Source of the DNA: JAZOTM01 sp045657625
GTDB taxonomy: Bacteria; Bacillota; Clostridia; Lachnospirales; Lachnospiraceae
Assembly (NCBI GenBank): GCA_045657625.1
Contig: JAZOTM010000046.1
Coordinates: 17,452-81,451, forward strand
Reading direction: 5' to 3'
DNA: 64,000 nt
Shown here: positions 42,466 through 52,041 of the stretch, in pieces
How positions within the stretch are numbered: the stretch's first letter is position 1
Layout: the number at the start of each line of letters is the position of its first letter
The notes under the pieces: generated by a model
What the model saw: only the letters and a program-made list of their open reading frames with translations
Told to the model about the DNA's origin: nothing
The model's database searches: none
Program-made: the position numbers and the translations under genes

Positions 42466-42842
42466 TATTTTGCATCCTCCTTATCCTTCTTAAGTGGTGT
42501 AACCTGATCGATACGATACAACTTGTTGTTGTAATCCAAATTCAACATTTGAATCTTTACACCAAACAATTCAACCATTTCATTCTCATAAAGGAATGCA
42601 TAAGGATAAAATTCCGTAATGCTTGGAATTTCTGTTTCCGGATCAATTACAAGACGAAGTGTTGTAAGTTCATAAGACTCTTCATCTGTAAAGGAATAAC
42701 TTAATTCATACTTTCCGCCAACATAAACCGCACATGCCTGGGAAAGTCTTTTGTTTTGATTTTTCATGACCATAACTGTGTCTAAAAGCAACTCATGAGG
42801 AATTTCTTTTAACACGTTTTCCGGACAAATCACATTTGCCAT
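42465..42842 (-). CDS. echD: Ech hydrogenase subunit EchD (NuoC-like)
   Basis: 125-residue soluble subunit related to the 30-kDa NuoC subunit of complex I. Conserved stretch TEFYPYAFLYENEMVELFG resembles the NuoC signature region (motif quoted in part). Placed between echC (1 nt) and echE (overlap), as in other Ech operons. Confidence 0.9.
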   Translation of the reverse strand: MANVICPENVLKEIPHELLLDTVMVMKNQNKRLSQACAVYVGGKYELSYSFTDEESYELTTLRLVIDPETEIPSITEFYPYAFLYENEMVELFGVKIQMLNLDYNNKLYRIDQVTPLKKDKEDAK

Positions 42843-42843
42843 C

Positions 42844-43302
42844 TTACTTTCCCTCCTTCTGTCCTGCTTTTACCTGTGCGTCATGCTCTTCGGAACGCTG
42901 CTGGAACAATGCCACAGCTTTTACGATTCCGTCAATAATAGACTGTGGTCTGGCAGCACAACCCGGTACATAAATATCTACCGGAACTGTGGTATCTGCA
43001 CCACCTCTAATATTGTAAGCATCTTTAAATACACCACCGGTACAAGCACAAGTACCAACTGCCACTACTACCTTCGGACGAGGCATCTGGTCATAAATCT
43101 GTTTTACAACTTTTTCGCACTGTGCATTAATACCACCGGTTAATAATAAAATATCCGCCTGCATCGGATCTCCTGTGTTTACGATACCAAAACGCTCTGC
43201 ATCATAAACAGGTGTTAAACAGGCAAGCACCTCAATATCACATCCGTTGCAGCTGGCTCCGTCATAATGGAGCACCCAAGGGGATTTCTTTACATTTCCC
43301 AT
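42844..43302 (-). CDS. echC: Ech hydrogenase small subunit EchC (NuoB-like)
   Basis: 152-residue small subunit binding the 4Fe-4S cluster nearest the NiFe centre. Cluster ligands are in ASCNGCD (Cys18, Cys21), GTCACTGG and PGCAARP, the complex-I NuoB/N2 pattern. Ends with a short charged tail. 21 bp after echB. Confidence 0.95.
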   Translation of the reverse strand: MGNVKKSPWVLHYDGASCNGCDIEVLACLTPVYDAERFGIVNTGDPMQADILLLTGGINAQCEKVVKQIYDQMPRPKVVVAVGTCACTGGVFKDAYNIRGGADTTVPVDIYVPGCAARPQSIIDGIVKAVALFQQRSEEHDAQVKAGQKEGK

Positions 43303-43323
43303 TTTCTTTCCTCCAACTTTCTA

Positions 43324-44190
43324 TTAACGAACCAACATCAGGATCAATAAATTTACGCCTGCTGTTAACAGAGTAACGATCCAAGTCAATTTCAACATTA
43401 CGTTCCATTTTACACGGGCACTTGTGTTGTCAATTAAGATTTCCAAGAAGTATACAGCCAGTACCACAAGAACTGCTGCCAAGTAGCTCCATGGATTCTT
43501 GTTGATAATGAAAAGTGCTACCATGCTGAGCAAGAATACATTTTCATACCACTCGGTAATGGTATAGATTGCCAAGTTTCTGGATCCAAGTTCTGTAGTA
43601 ATACCCTTTACCACTTCCTGGTGTGCATGATGTGAAGTACTTAAATCAAAAGGAGATTTTCTCATCTTGATGGTTAAGATAAATACATATGCTACAAAGA
43701 AACCAGGTAAGTAAAGAATAGAACTTACATCTGCCTGAATAATGTCGCTGACATTAAATGTGCCGTTTGCTAAATAAAAGCCAAGGCAAGCAAGAAGTAC
43801 TGCAGGTTCATAACTCATCATCTGCACCAATTCACGATTGGCACCCATAGTAGAACTTGGTGAGTTTGTAACACTGCCGGCAAATACTAAAAAGGTTGCG
43901 CCTGTGGAAAGCAGGAAGAAACACATCATGATATCGCTTCCGGCAAAAAACAGACAACCGGTAAAAATCTGAACTACCATAAAGGACAGCATTAAAAATG
44001 TCTGTGCTTTATTTACAATAATGACCTGTTTGTTTAACAGCTTATTCACATCATAGAAAGGCTGTAAAAGTGGGGGTCCGATACGTCCCTGCATTCTGGC
44101 AGAAATCTTACGATCGAGTCCGTCTAATAATCCTCCCACGAAAGGTGCAAACAGTAAAAAACAAATGACGGAAATAGCCGGAATCATCAT
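43324..44190 (-). CDS. echB: Ech hydrogenase membrane subunit EchB (NuoH-like)
   Basis: 288-residue integral membrane protein with about eight helices, homologous to NuoH, forming the junction between the hydrogenase arm and the ion channel. Signatures ISARMQGRIGPPLLQPFYD and ELGSRNLAIYTI are visible, as is KMRKSPFDLSTSHHAHQE, matching the NuoH quinone-site loop in part. Its ATG overlaps the echA stop by 4 nt (ATGA). Confidence 0.94.
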   Translation of the reverse strand: MMIPAISVICFLLFAPFVGGLLDGLDRKISARMQGRIGPPLLQPFYDVNKLLNKQVIIVNKAQTFLMLSFMVVQIFTGCLFFAGSDIMMCFFLLSTGATFLVFAGSVTNSPSSTMGANRELVQMMSYEPAVLLACLGFYLANGTFNVSDIIQADVSSILYLPGFFVAYVFILTIKMRKSPFDLSTSHHAHQEVVKGITTELGSRNLAIYTITEWYENVFLLSMVALFIINKNPWSYLAAVLVVLAVYFLEILIDNTSARVKWNVMLKLTWIVTLLTAGVNLLILMLVR

Positions 44191-46100
44191 AATACCGCAC
44201 CTCCTATAATCATACTAAGCATTACAATGAGCACCGCTGTTGCTCCGATGGAGCATGGCATCATTAATTTTCTCTGTCCAATGTAATCCTTAAAGTACCA
44301 GTTTGATAACTGTAAATCCTTTGGATCACCAAAAGAATCGGTAAACTGTTCGTTGTTTCCTTCATTGATACCGCTCATGTAGGAAAGCTTCTGGTTGGTA
44401 CGAACGCTCTTGGAATAAGCATATGCCAAAAGTGGTACTGCGAAAATGAAGCAGATAATAACAACCAATACATAAAGCAAACTCTGAGGAAGTACTGCTG
44501 TGGAACTTCCGAACAATTCTGCCAACAATGGTTCTACATAAACCTTTGTTAAGGTTGGGAATAAAATGCAAAGTGCAATCATAAGCACTGCATGAATGGT
44601 CAAAGAAATCACTTCGTTTTTCTTGGTGATATCTTTAATCGGTCCTTCCATGGTAGATGCAATCAACTTGCATAACCACTTGGTCCAATAGAACAAAGTC
44701 GTAGCAGAACCGAAACAAATAAACATAACCAAAATGATGTTGCTTTCATCCACAGCTGCACGAAGTGCGGACCATTTTGAAATCAACATACCAAATGGCG
44801 CCAAGAACATACCGGCAATACCGATAAACATAAATGCACCAAGTCTTGGTAAACGATAAATCAAACCATGCATATCTTCGATATCTCTGCTATGCATCGC
44901 ATTTTCTGTTGCACCGATATCCTGGAACAACAAAGATTTTGAAATTGCATGGAAAATCATTAAGAATACGCCGGCCCAAATTGTTTCCGGACGACCTACA
45001 CCTGCACAGGCTACCATAAGTCCTAAGTTGGAAATAGTAGAAAGTGCCAGGGTTTTCTTTCCATCACTCTGTGCAATCGCCATAAGGGATGCAGCAAAGA
45101 ATGTGAAACCACCGATAAAGGAAATCATGGTTCCTGTCAAAGTACCGCTCATAGCCGGAGCTAAACGGAACAATACATAAATACCAGCCTTTACCATGGT
45201 TGCACTATGCAACAATGCTGAGGACGGTGTCGGAGCAACCATGGCTCCCATTAACCATTTTGAGAAAGGTAACTGCGCAGCTTTTGTCAATGCAGCAAAG
45301 GCAATAAAAGCAATTGGAATAATCGTGAAGTTCACGCCCTCTACTCCATTTTCTACAAGTAACTGCAAAGATACATTGCCGGATGTCAAAGCAAGGTAAA
45401 CAATACCTACCGCAAGGAAGGCACCACCAAGTAAGTTCATCCACAATGCGCGGAAGGAATTCTCCACAGCTTCTTCTGTTCTTGTATATCCAATCAACAA
45501 GAAGGAACAGACGCTGGTGATTTCCCAGAATAAATCGATCCAAAGTAAGCTGGAGGATAATACAAATCCAAACATAGCTCCTAAGAATCCAAATAATAAC
45601 ATAAAGAAATAGTATCTTCTATCAGTAAACTCTAAATGATGATGATGATATCCATGCATATAACCTACTGCATAAACAACAATCAAACCACCGATTAAAC
45701 CAACGATGATACACATTAAAATTGAAAGATGATCAATATAGATGTGATTTATTTCTTCCAATTCAGGCCCAAATAAATCCAACCAGGTAAGTAACATGGT
45801 CGGTAAAATTGACAACAGGGAAATCCAATAACGTCTATACTTAAAGCTCAAATAAGTAACGACAATCATCAAGATCCATTCTGCCGCCAGAATAACAAGA
45901 TCAACGGTTTCTGTCTCATAGTACAAAGAAATCGGTTGTAGGCCTCCCATTATCCATTGCGCCACAAGCACACCCACTCCGGCCATGATTACAACCGCAC
46001 TGAGATAAGCAATGGCGTTACGAATCTTATTTACCCTTATGCAATACATAAGTACTGCTACTATAAAGGGAAAACAGATTAGAAACGGTACAACAAACAT
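44187..46100 (-). CDS. echA: Ech hydrogenase ion-pumping subunit EchA (NuoL/antiporter-like)
   Basis: About 637 residues, 14 or more membrane helices. Antiporter signatures: a Lys-bearing helix with KAAQLPFSKWL, then GAMVAPTPSSALLHSATMV and GIYVLFRL, the NuoL/M/N core. A His-rich YHHHHLEF loop follows the helix at about residue 165. Pumps H+ or Na+ outward during ferredoxin-driven H2 formation, or uses the gradient in reverse. ATG at 46100 follows AAGGAG; the in-frame ATG at 46118 is rejected. First gene of the ech-hyp array. Confidence 0.94.
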   Translation of the reverse strand: MFVVPFLICFPFIVAVLMYCIRVNKIRNAIAYLSAVVIMAGVGVLVAQWIMGGLQPISLYYETETVDLVILAAEWILMIVVTYLSFKYRRYWISLLSILPTMLLTWLDLFGPELEEINHIYIDHLSILMCIIVGLIGGLIVVYAVGYMHGYHHHHLEFTDRRYYFFMLLFGFLGAMFGFVLSSSLLWIDLFWEITSVCSFLLIGYTRTEEAVENSFRALWMNLLGGAFLAVGIVYLALTSGNVSLQLLVENGVEGVNFTIIPIAFIAFAALTKAAQLPFSKWLMGAMVAPTPSSALLHSATMVKAGIYVLFRLAPAMSGTLTGTMISFIGGFTFFAASLMAIAQSDGKKTLALSTISNLGLMVACAGVGRPETIWAGVFLMIFHAISKSLLFQDIGATENAMHSRDIEDMHGLIYRLPRLGAFMFIGIAGMFLAPFGMLISKWSALRAAVDESNIILVMFICFGSATTLFYWTKWLCKLIASTMEGPIKDITKKNEVISLTIHAVLMIALCILFPTLTKVYVEPLLAELFGSSTAVLPQSLLYVLVVIICFIFAVPLLAYAYSKSVRTNQKLSYMSGINEGNNEQFTDSFGDPKDLQLSNWYFKDYIGQRKLMMPCSIGATAVLIVMLSMIIGGAVL

Positions 46101-46146
46101 TCTCTCTTCTCCTTTCATTTCATACCTTTTTACTTTTATCTCATCT

Positions 46147-46175
46147 ATTTTAACACCAGCAGTTTTGGATGTTAA
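46147..46175 (-). promoter_or_regulatory. Promoter of the ech-hyp operon
   Basis: Minus-strand TTAACA (46175-46170), 17-bp spacer, TAAAAT (46152-46147), 47 bp before echA. Confidence 0.65.
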
Positions 46176-46228
46176 TAGATAATTGATAAATTTATAACGA
46201 AATTTTTATAAAGGATTTCATGATTTTT

Positions 46229-47260
46229 TTAGGATTCCTTAAAGTGGTCTAAATCCAATTTTTTGTACTTCAAAAGAACTGTATTTTCGCTATCCCGTTT
46301 CTCATAATTTTCTTTGATACGCTCTACAATTTGGGTGGCATCTTCCTCATCCACCTGAGTTAAAATCAAAATACTTTCGTATCTGGTCACTTCCAAACAA
46401 GTGTCTGCAAATCGAATGGAATCATGAATGGCTCGATGCATCAAGCGTGAGGCATGGAAAAGTTCTCCTTCCTTTCCTTCCTCCGATTCCAGATAAAAGA
46501 AAAACATTTGGGTCAAGGAATCTTTTTTCTGACTCTGATGCTCTTCTAACAAGCGAAGCAAAATATCTTCTCCGTCGATAGCCATTCTTTCTTCTTCCAA
46601 AGGTTCAAATCCATTTTCGATCATCTGTAAAAAAATGTCTGTGATGACAGGGTCAAATTGTTTTCCTTTTCCCTGCTCAAATTCTTGACGAACCTCTTCT
46701 TTTTGCAATTTTTTCCGATAGACACGGTCCGTTGTCATGGCATCAAAAGTATCTGCAACGCAAATAATCCGAGCCACCAGAGGGATTTCTTCTCCTTTTA
46801 ATCCCTCCGGATACCCGGTTCCGTCCCAATTCTCATGATGATACATGGCGCCTTCCACCACGTTTTCTATGGTAATTAAGTTCTGTAAAATACGACCGCC
46901 AATCACAGTATGGTCTTTGACTTTTTCGTACTCATCCATACTGTGAAGTGCCGGTTTTTTTAAAATTTCATCCGGAATCCCAATCTTACCCACATCATGC
47001 AACAAAGCTACATAACGGATATTTTGCTGTTCTTCCTGTGTAAAACCCATTTTTTTCGCAATGGCTACTGCATATTCTGCCACACGAAAGGAATGTCCCT
47101 TGGTATAAGGGTCCTTTGCATCTATTGTATTCGCCATCGTTGCAAGGGATTGCAACATCATAAGTTCAATTTCTTTTGTTTTTTCCCGCAACAAACTTTC
47201 CAGATCCTGTCGATATTTCAACAGTTCCAGACTCTGTTCCAGACCTATTTGTTTCTCCAT
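46229..47260 (-). CDS. HD-GYP domain phosphodiesterase-like protein
   Basis: 343 residues. A short coiled start (1-40) leads to an HD-GYP domain (about 45-215): HSFRVAEY, HDVGKIGIPDEIL, VIGGRIL, and HHENWDGTGYPEG carrying the GYP motif. HD-GYP enzymes cleave c-di-GMP. The C-terminal 120 residues are unassigned; VTRYESILILTQVDEEDA looks like a remnant GGDEF-like strand. There is no receiver domain, unlike RpfG. ech lies downstream on the same strand with its own promoter. Confidence 0.88.
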   Translation of the reverse strand: MEKQIGLEQSLELLKYRQDLESLLREKTKEIELMMLQSLATMANTIDAKDPYTKGHSFRVAEYAVAIAKKMGFTQEEQQNIRYVALLHDVGKIGIPDEILKKPALHSMDEYEKVKDHTVIGGRILQNLITIENVVEGAMYHHENWDGTGYPEGLKGEEIPLVARIICVADTFDAMTTDRVYRKKLQKEEVRQEFEQGKGKQFDPVITDIFLQMIENGFEPLEEERMAIDGEDILLRLLEEHQSQKKDSLTQMFFFYLESEEGKEGELFHASRLMHRAIHDSIRFADTCLEVTRYESILILTQVDEEDATQIVERIKENYEKRDSENTVLLKYKKLDLDHFKES

Positions 47261-47375
47261 ATACTCACTCCCGTCGTCTATGCTCCTATTCTAACACATA
47301 AAACGATTTTTTTCGGGGTGTTTTCGGAATATTCATGAAAGAGTTTCCGTTTTTTCTGTTTTTGTCACACTTTCT

Positions 47376-48302
47376 TTATTGTATGCAGCATACAGTTTCA
47401 GGAGCGATATGTTTCAAATCCGTGGAACCCGTATTTGCCATGGCACCTTTTAGCTCTGCTGTCATTTCCAAGATTTTTTGTGTCATTGCATCCGGACCAT
47501 TTTTTATCATTTCTCCCAGCAACGCTCTGGCGGATAATACGCCATCAGCGCCAAGAGCTAAGGCCTTAAATGCATCGTACCCGTTGGAAAGGCCACCATC
47601 CACAAAGATTTGCATGGAGTCCCCTACTGCTGCTCGGATTTTCGGCAACGCCAGTAGTGGCGGAATTCCGCAAGGGAAGCGATTGTTATGACCGGAAATC
47701 ACAATGCCTGCCACACCTGCTTCCTTTGCTGCCAGAGCATCTTCTACGCTCAAAATACCTTTCAGATAAAAAGGAAGTGTAGATGCTTCATTGATGCGTT
47801 TCAAATCCTCTACCGTTTTCGGTCCATACAGATATGCCGGATTTTCATCCGGTTTTCCATACACGGAATAACTATGATCTATATCCACGGCATAGCCAAT
47901 GGCCCCCTGTGCTTCTTCCCATTTCACTTCTTCCAGAACCTCCTCTACCTCTCGTAAAGGTTTGATCACACGAATCGCCGGAATGCCTTCTTTTAACACC
48001 ATGGCATGATGCTCTTTTTCAAAAAAGGGAGCCCAATACACACTTCCTGCCTCCTGTACCGCTCTGGCATAGGTAATCTCCGGAATTTCTCCGGGCACAT
48101 TTCGAAGTGCGGTCACTCCGGCCATAATCGGCGTTGCAATCTCTGTTTTTCCAATTTTCAAAGTAGTATTCGGTTCCACGGTTTCCCCGATATATCGATA
48201 CTGAATCACCAAGGAGTCACGATAAGCATCCGACAATACATTCGAACTTTTCGCCGCAATTACCACCGGCCCTTGATGTGGTTTTTCTATAAATTCCTGC
48301 AT
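47376..48302 (-). CDS. FMN-dependent alpha-hydroxy-acid dehydrogenase-like protein
   Basis: About 309 residues, TIM-barrel flavoprotein of the FMN-dehydrogenase group (lactate oxidase/glycolate oxidase). FMN-phosphate motif DGGLSNGYDAFKALALGADGV and SGHNNRF loop with the catalytic His are present. It is shorter than canonical members (about 360), and ends in CCIQ. ATG at 48302 follows AAAGGGG; an in-frame ATG at 48317 would overlap the upstream gene. The upstream stop is 1 nt away, so it is the last gene of the 47.4-58 kb array. Substrate unknown. Confidence 0.82.
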   Translation of the reverse strand: MQEFIEKPHQGPVVIAAKSSNVLSDAYRDSLVIQYRYIGETVEPNTTLKIGKTEIATPIMAGVTALRNVPGEIPEITYARAVQEAGSVYWAPFFEKEHHAMVLKEGIPAIRVIKPLREVEEVLEEVKWEEAQGAIGYAVDIDHSYSVYGKPDENPAYLYGPKTVEDLKRINEASTLPFYLKGILSVEDALAAKEAGVAGIVISGHNNRFPCGIPPLLALPKIRAAVGDSMQIFVDGGLSNGYDAFKALALGADGVLSARALLGEMIKNGPDAMTQKILEMTAELKGAMANTGSTDLKHIAPETVCCIQ

Positions 48303-48303
48303 A

Positions 48304-50091
48304 TTAGCCCCTTTCATAACGTTCGATTACTTCACCGGTTTCTCGATTTCTGGCAAAGCGAGACATAAAATTCCAAGACAAGGAAGGCATCTGTGGACTG
48401 GTAATATGTACCATACGTTCAATGGTTGCTACGCGGAACCAATACTTTCCCTCTTTATTTTTAATGTCTCCCAAATACACTTCTCTTCCACATACAAACT
48501 GCAAGTCCGTGGTATCGGTTGGCACACCCAATTGTCTGGTAATATAGTTTTTTGATGTACGCGCTTCTTGAATTTCCTCCAAAGTCTGCTCCTGGCAGCC
48601 CAGTGCCTTTCTTCTACGGTTCCAGGCTGCCATATCCCAACTATATTCCTCTGTCTCCGTATCCACCCAGGCAATACGGTTCTCGCAATACCCGTTGATA
48701 TTCATCCAAGGAATTTGCAATTCTGAGGCCTTTTCCACATCTTCTTCGGAAAGCAACACCACCTCAGAAGTATGGTCCGGCAAAGGAATTCCATGTTCGT
48801 TTCCCAAGGTCACACAAGCTGCCACAAGGTCGCTATGTCTTCTTGCAAATTCGCCGCAAAAATGTCCATTGTGGGAATGTCCGGTAATATAAATGCGCTC
48901 CGGATCAATGGGATGCATCTCACATACCTGTTCTATCAATTCTGCTGCAAAATCATTGTCATCCGCAGATTCCATGGCATAAAACATCACTGCCGTTTTT
49001 CCATCTGCCACCAAGGAAAAATACTCTGTGTAATAAGAAATCGAAGTCAAATCCAAGTAAGGGTTGATTTCTGTCACCTCATTAAAAATCTGCACCAACG
49101 GAATTTTGCGCTCCGGATTTGTCATCACACTCTTTGGCAAAAAGAGAATATAGCGTTCTCCTTCGTAAAAGTGTTCTTCAAACAAAATCCCTCTTTTTTC
49201 CCAATATTCCAAAAGTTCCGGATCCTTAGCCGTCTGAAATTGGTATTCAAACCATACCCCTTTTTCTGCCACATGTCCGCATTCCGATGCGATGAATTCT
49301 TCCATCGTAAAAGCCGGATGATTGTATGCTCCGGATTGCAAGGAACGCACCACGTTACTACTGGTGTTGGCCCATCGTCCGGTCACATTCAAAATACGAG
49401 CTTCTCCAAATTTTTCCACTTCTAAATCCGGGTTTTCAATCACTTCTCCCTCTTCTGAATAGTAGACAAATCCGGGAACATCCTTCAATGTATATCCGCT
49501 GCGATACACCGGTGTGACATCCATATAAACCTTAGATGGTGTATAGTGCAGGACGGAAGCCAATTCGGTATTTACGTTGATGAAGGTATTGAAATAATCC
49601 GGTCCGTTGGAAGCCACATACAGCATGATGACATCCCCTTTTTTGGCAGCCTCCTCTGTATAATCCTTGTAATATTCCACTTCATTCATCATCCAATTCG
49701 GATCTTCGTAATCCCCATCATGTAATACAATGATAACCTTGGGATTTCGTAAACTGCGATTTTTTACGCCTTCCGGATACATGGCAAACCAACAAATATT
49801 TGCCATCTCTCCTCTGCGAAAATACATGCCCTTTTCTTCCCATGCACGAATCACATCCTCGTACATATTGGCGTGCACTTTATAGACATATTCCCCATCT
49901 GTTCGTTTTTCAAATACATCTAATTTCGATTCTTTTCTTTTATAAGTAGAAACATACTTGGTCAACCAAAGACCCAATTCCCAAACCTTACTTTGGTGAT
50001 CTTCCCAGGTTTCCATCTTCCACAAAGAAGAGTCCGGGTAGTCACAAAACGCATTTTGAAAAACCGTTTCCTTCATTTCTTCTTTTTTCAT
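48304..50091 (-). CDS. Large alpha/beta-hydrolase (esterase-like), cytoplasmic
   Basis: 595 residues, no signal peptide. An N-terminal region has KVIIVLHDGDYEDPNW and IMLYVASNGPDYF, resembling a hydrolase half; the C-terminal half has a nucleophile Ser in GHSHNGHF followed by AACVTLGNEHG, and the remainder of a catalytic core at IPLVQIFNEVTE. The GxSxxG elbow and YITGHSHNG match PHB-depolymerase-like esterases. Two hydrolase-like parts may make an internal duplication. Overlaps the upstream Gfo/Idh/MocA gene by 4 nt (ATGA). Probably removes an acyl group inside the cell. Confidence 0.72.
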   Translation of the reverse strand: MKKEEMKETVFQNAFCDYPDSSLWKMETWEDHQSKVWELGLWLTKYVSTYKRKESKLDVFEKRTDGEYVYKVHANMYEDVIRAWEEKGMYFRRGEMANICWFAMYPEGVKNRSLRNPKVIIVLHDGDYEDPNWMMNEVEYYKDYTEEAAKKGDVIMLYVASNGPDYFNTFINVNTELASVLHYTPSKVYMDVTPVYRSGYTLKDVPGFVYYSEEGEVIENPDLEVEKFGEARILNVTGRWANTSSNVVRSLQSGAYNHPAFTMEEFIASECGHVAEKGVWFEYQFQTAKDPELLEYWEKRGILFEEHFYEGERYILFLPKSVMTNPERKIPLVQIFNEVTEINPYLDLTSISYYTEYFSLVADGKTAVMFYAMESADDNDFAAELIEQVCEMHPIDPERIYITGHSHNGHFCGEFARRHSDLVAACVTLGNEHGIPLPDHTSEVVLLSEEDVEKASELQIPWMNINGYCENRIAWVDTETEEYSWDMAAWNRRRKALGCQEQTLEEIQEARTSKNYITRQLGVPTDTTDLQFVCGREVYLGDIKNKEGKYWFRVATIERMVHITSPQMPSLSWNFMSRFARNRETGEVIERYERG

Positions 50092-51110
50092 GCAAACAAT
50101 GATTCCTCTCCGGGGAACTTAATATCCCCTTGTTCTCTGATTTCTGACATAACCTTTGCAATGGCCAGTGTTTTTTCATGAGGGACTTCTGCTGTCTCCT
50201 TTTTCCCTTCACGGAAAGCTTTTTCAAAAGCAATCCATTCATGTTCATAGCCGGAAACCGGTGGCATGCCCTGGTTTACAAGCTGCTTTGGAATTTCGAT
50301 TTCCTTTATCTTTTCTCCCATGGCATCATAAACAATGCAAAGGGACGGATTTGCCACTGCATTCATATAAATTTTTCCCTTGGTACCGATGATGGTCATG
50401 GTATCCAAATGCTGATCTTTTACCCAATCCATAGTTTGATGCACATGCACCGTAACACCATTTTTATAAGTCACCTCATAATGACTTCCGGCATCTACTC
50501 CGGTGTGGAATTTCCGCACATGGGCATGGACCTTTTCGATGTCCGTTCCAAAATAATCCACCATCGCTCCAATGGCATAAGGTCCCTCATCCAAAATAGA
50601 ACCGCCTCCCAAATTCAAATCCATGACACGCGGTAAAAAGGTACTGTTATCCATTTGCAAGAGATCTCCTGCCACTACTTCTCCGATGGTTCCGGCTTCG
50701 ATTTCCTTTTTTACCAGTTCTCGAATCGGCAGGAACGATGGCCAAAGAGCTTCGGAACAAAATACATTTTTTTCCTTAGCAAAATCCAAAATTTCCTTGG
50801 TCTCTTTGTAATTCATGGCAAATGGTTTTTCGCAAACCACATTTTTTCCGGCTTCGATAATTTTCATGCAAGCATCCCGATGAAAATTGTTTGGAACCGC
50901 CACATAAACCAAGTCGATTTCCGGCACTGCAAGCATTTCTTCCAAACTGCCATAGATATGCTTCCATCCCCATTTTTCCGCAAATTCACTGCAATCAAAG
51001 CCTGCTGCTGTTGCGCATCCATAAAGCACCAAATCCTCACTGTTGATCTGATTTAAAAAACTAGAACTCCAGGAAGCCACCGTTCCTGTTCCATATACAC
51101 CAATATTCAT
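50088..51110 (-). CDS. Gfo/Idh/MocA-family oxidoreductase
   Basis: About 340-residue NAD(P)-dependent sugar or cyclitol dehydrogenase. N-terminal Rossmann fold begins MNIGVYGTGTVASW; the catalytic CEKPFA motif is near residue 95, and C-terminal beta-sheet domain follows. ATG at 51110 follows GGAGG; the upstream in-frame codons are rejected. 11 bp after the deacetylase-like gene and overlapping the hydrolase gene. Substrates in the family include sugars, inositols and sugar acids; not resolved here. Confidence 0.9.
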   Translation of the reverse strand: MNIGVYGTGTVASWSSSFLNQINSEDLVLYGCATAAGFDCSEFAEKWGWKHIYGSLEEMLAVPEIDLVYVAVPNNFHRDACMKIIEAGKNVVCEKPFAMNYKETKEILDFAKEKNVFCSEALWPSFLPIRELVKKEIEAGTIGEVVAGDLLQMDNSTFLPRVMDLNLGGGSILDEGPYAIGAMVDYFGTDIEKVHAHVRKFHTGVDAGSHYEVTYKNGVTVHVHQTMDWVKDQHLDTMTIIGTKGKIYMNAVANPSLCIVYDAMGEKIKEIEIPKQLVNQGMPPVSGYEHEWIAFEKAFREGKKETAEVPHEKTLAIAKVMSEIREQGDIKFPGEESLFA

Positions 51111-51121
51111 GTCTTTCCTCC

Positions 51122-52024
51122 TTATCCTCTCATCCACAAATCACTGCCGGTAAAACGCAAATGATTCTGATATGTATTTGTTCTATTTAACGCATCTGTA
51201 AAATTCACAAGTTCTATTTCATTGTCTTTGATCCATTTTTTCAAACGTTCCGAAGTCAGTGCCTCCACATCCTTGGTGCGAATGACCGTAAACTTATTGC
51301 GATTCGGTCCCTGATCTCCCAACTGGTACATGTAATAATCCACATATCCCGGGTGCCAAGACTGGGTCACCACCTGATAGCCCGCCTCATATTTTGCAAA
51401 GGCGTTTCCTCGATCCTCTGCATAATACAAATACGGATCATACTTTTTTTCCTGTTCTGTAATGGAATCCGTCTGCAAATCTTCATAGGCTTTTCCTCCG
51501 TTTAAGGTATAAATGCCTCTGTCTTGATACCGCTCCTGCGGATAAATCATGGCAAAATCCTTGCCTTCCTTTGTCACAAAATTTCTATGGATTCCCAGTT
51601 CATCGCATACACGAATGGCTGCTCTTCCAAAAGGGGTATCCTCCGACAAATCTCCGGCAGTATCCGGCACGCGTCCCAGAATATTTTCACAACGTTCCAT
51701 TTGCGCAAACATTTCGTTCAATAACTGGCTCTCAGAAATATCCTGCGCCTGATGAATATCCACGCGAAAATGTCCGGTTTTTGTATCATACAAATCCGGC
51801 ACCTGTTCCGGGGATAAAACCGGAGATCCCCAAAAATGATCGTGCCAACCCACACTGATCCATGGTCTTTCTTTTAACATTGCAAGAGCCCCTTCGGTTC
51901 CGGGACACTCCAACATCACATCTGCTGCAGTTACCACGCCTGCATCTATGGTTTCAAAAGCACCGATATCGTTTACCTTTGAATATCCCACATCATCCGC
52001 TCTTATGATCATCTTTTTCCTCAT
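51122..52024 (-). CDS. ChbG/HpnK-family deacetylase
   Basis: 300-residue YdjC-type carbohydrate deacetylase, acting on N-acetylated sugars such as chitobiose in known members. Metal and catalytic motifs: IIRADDVGYSK (Asp-Asp), VGWHDHFWGSP (His) and TQSWHPGYVD (His). GGAGG precedes the ATG. It lies 17 bp after the small membrane protein gene. The substrate in this locus is not known; acetylated sugar or aminosugar is plausible. Confidence 0.85.
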   Translation of the reverse strand: MRKKMIIRADDVGYSKVNDIGAFETIDAGVVTAADVMLECPGTEGALAMLKERPWISVGWHDHFWGSPVLSPEQVPDLYDTKTGHFRVDIHQAQDISESQLLNEMFAQMERCENILGRVPDTAGDLSEDTPFGRAAIRVCDELGIHRNFVTKEGKDFAMIYPQERYQDRGIYTLNGGKAYEDLQTDSITEQEKKYDPYLYYAEDRGNAFAKYEAGYQVVTQSWHPGYVDYYMYQLGDQGPNRNKFTVIRTKDVEALTSERLKKWIKDNEIELVNFTDALNRTNTYQNHLRFTGSDLWMRG

Positions 52025-52041
52025 GACAATCCTCCTCTTTT

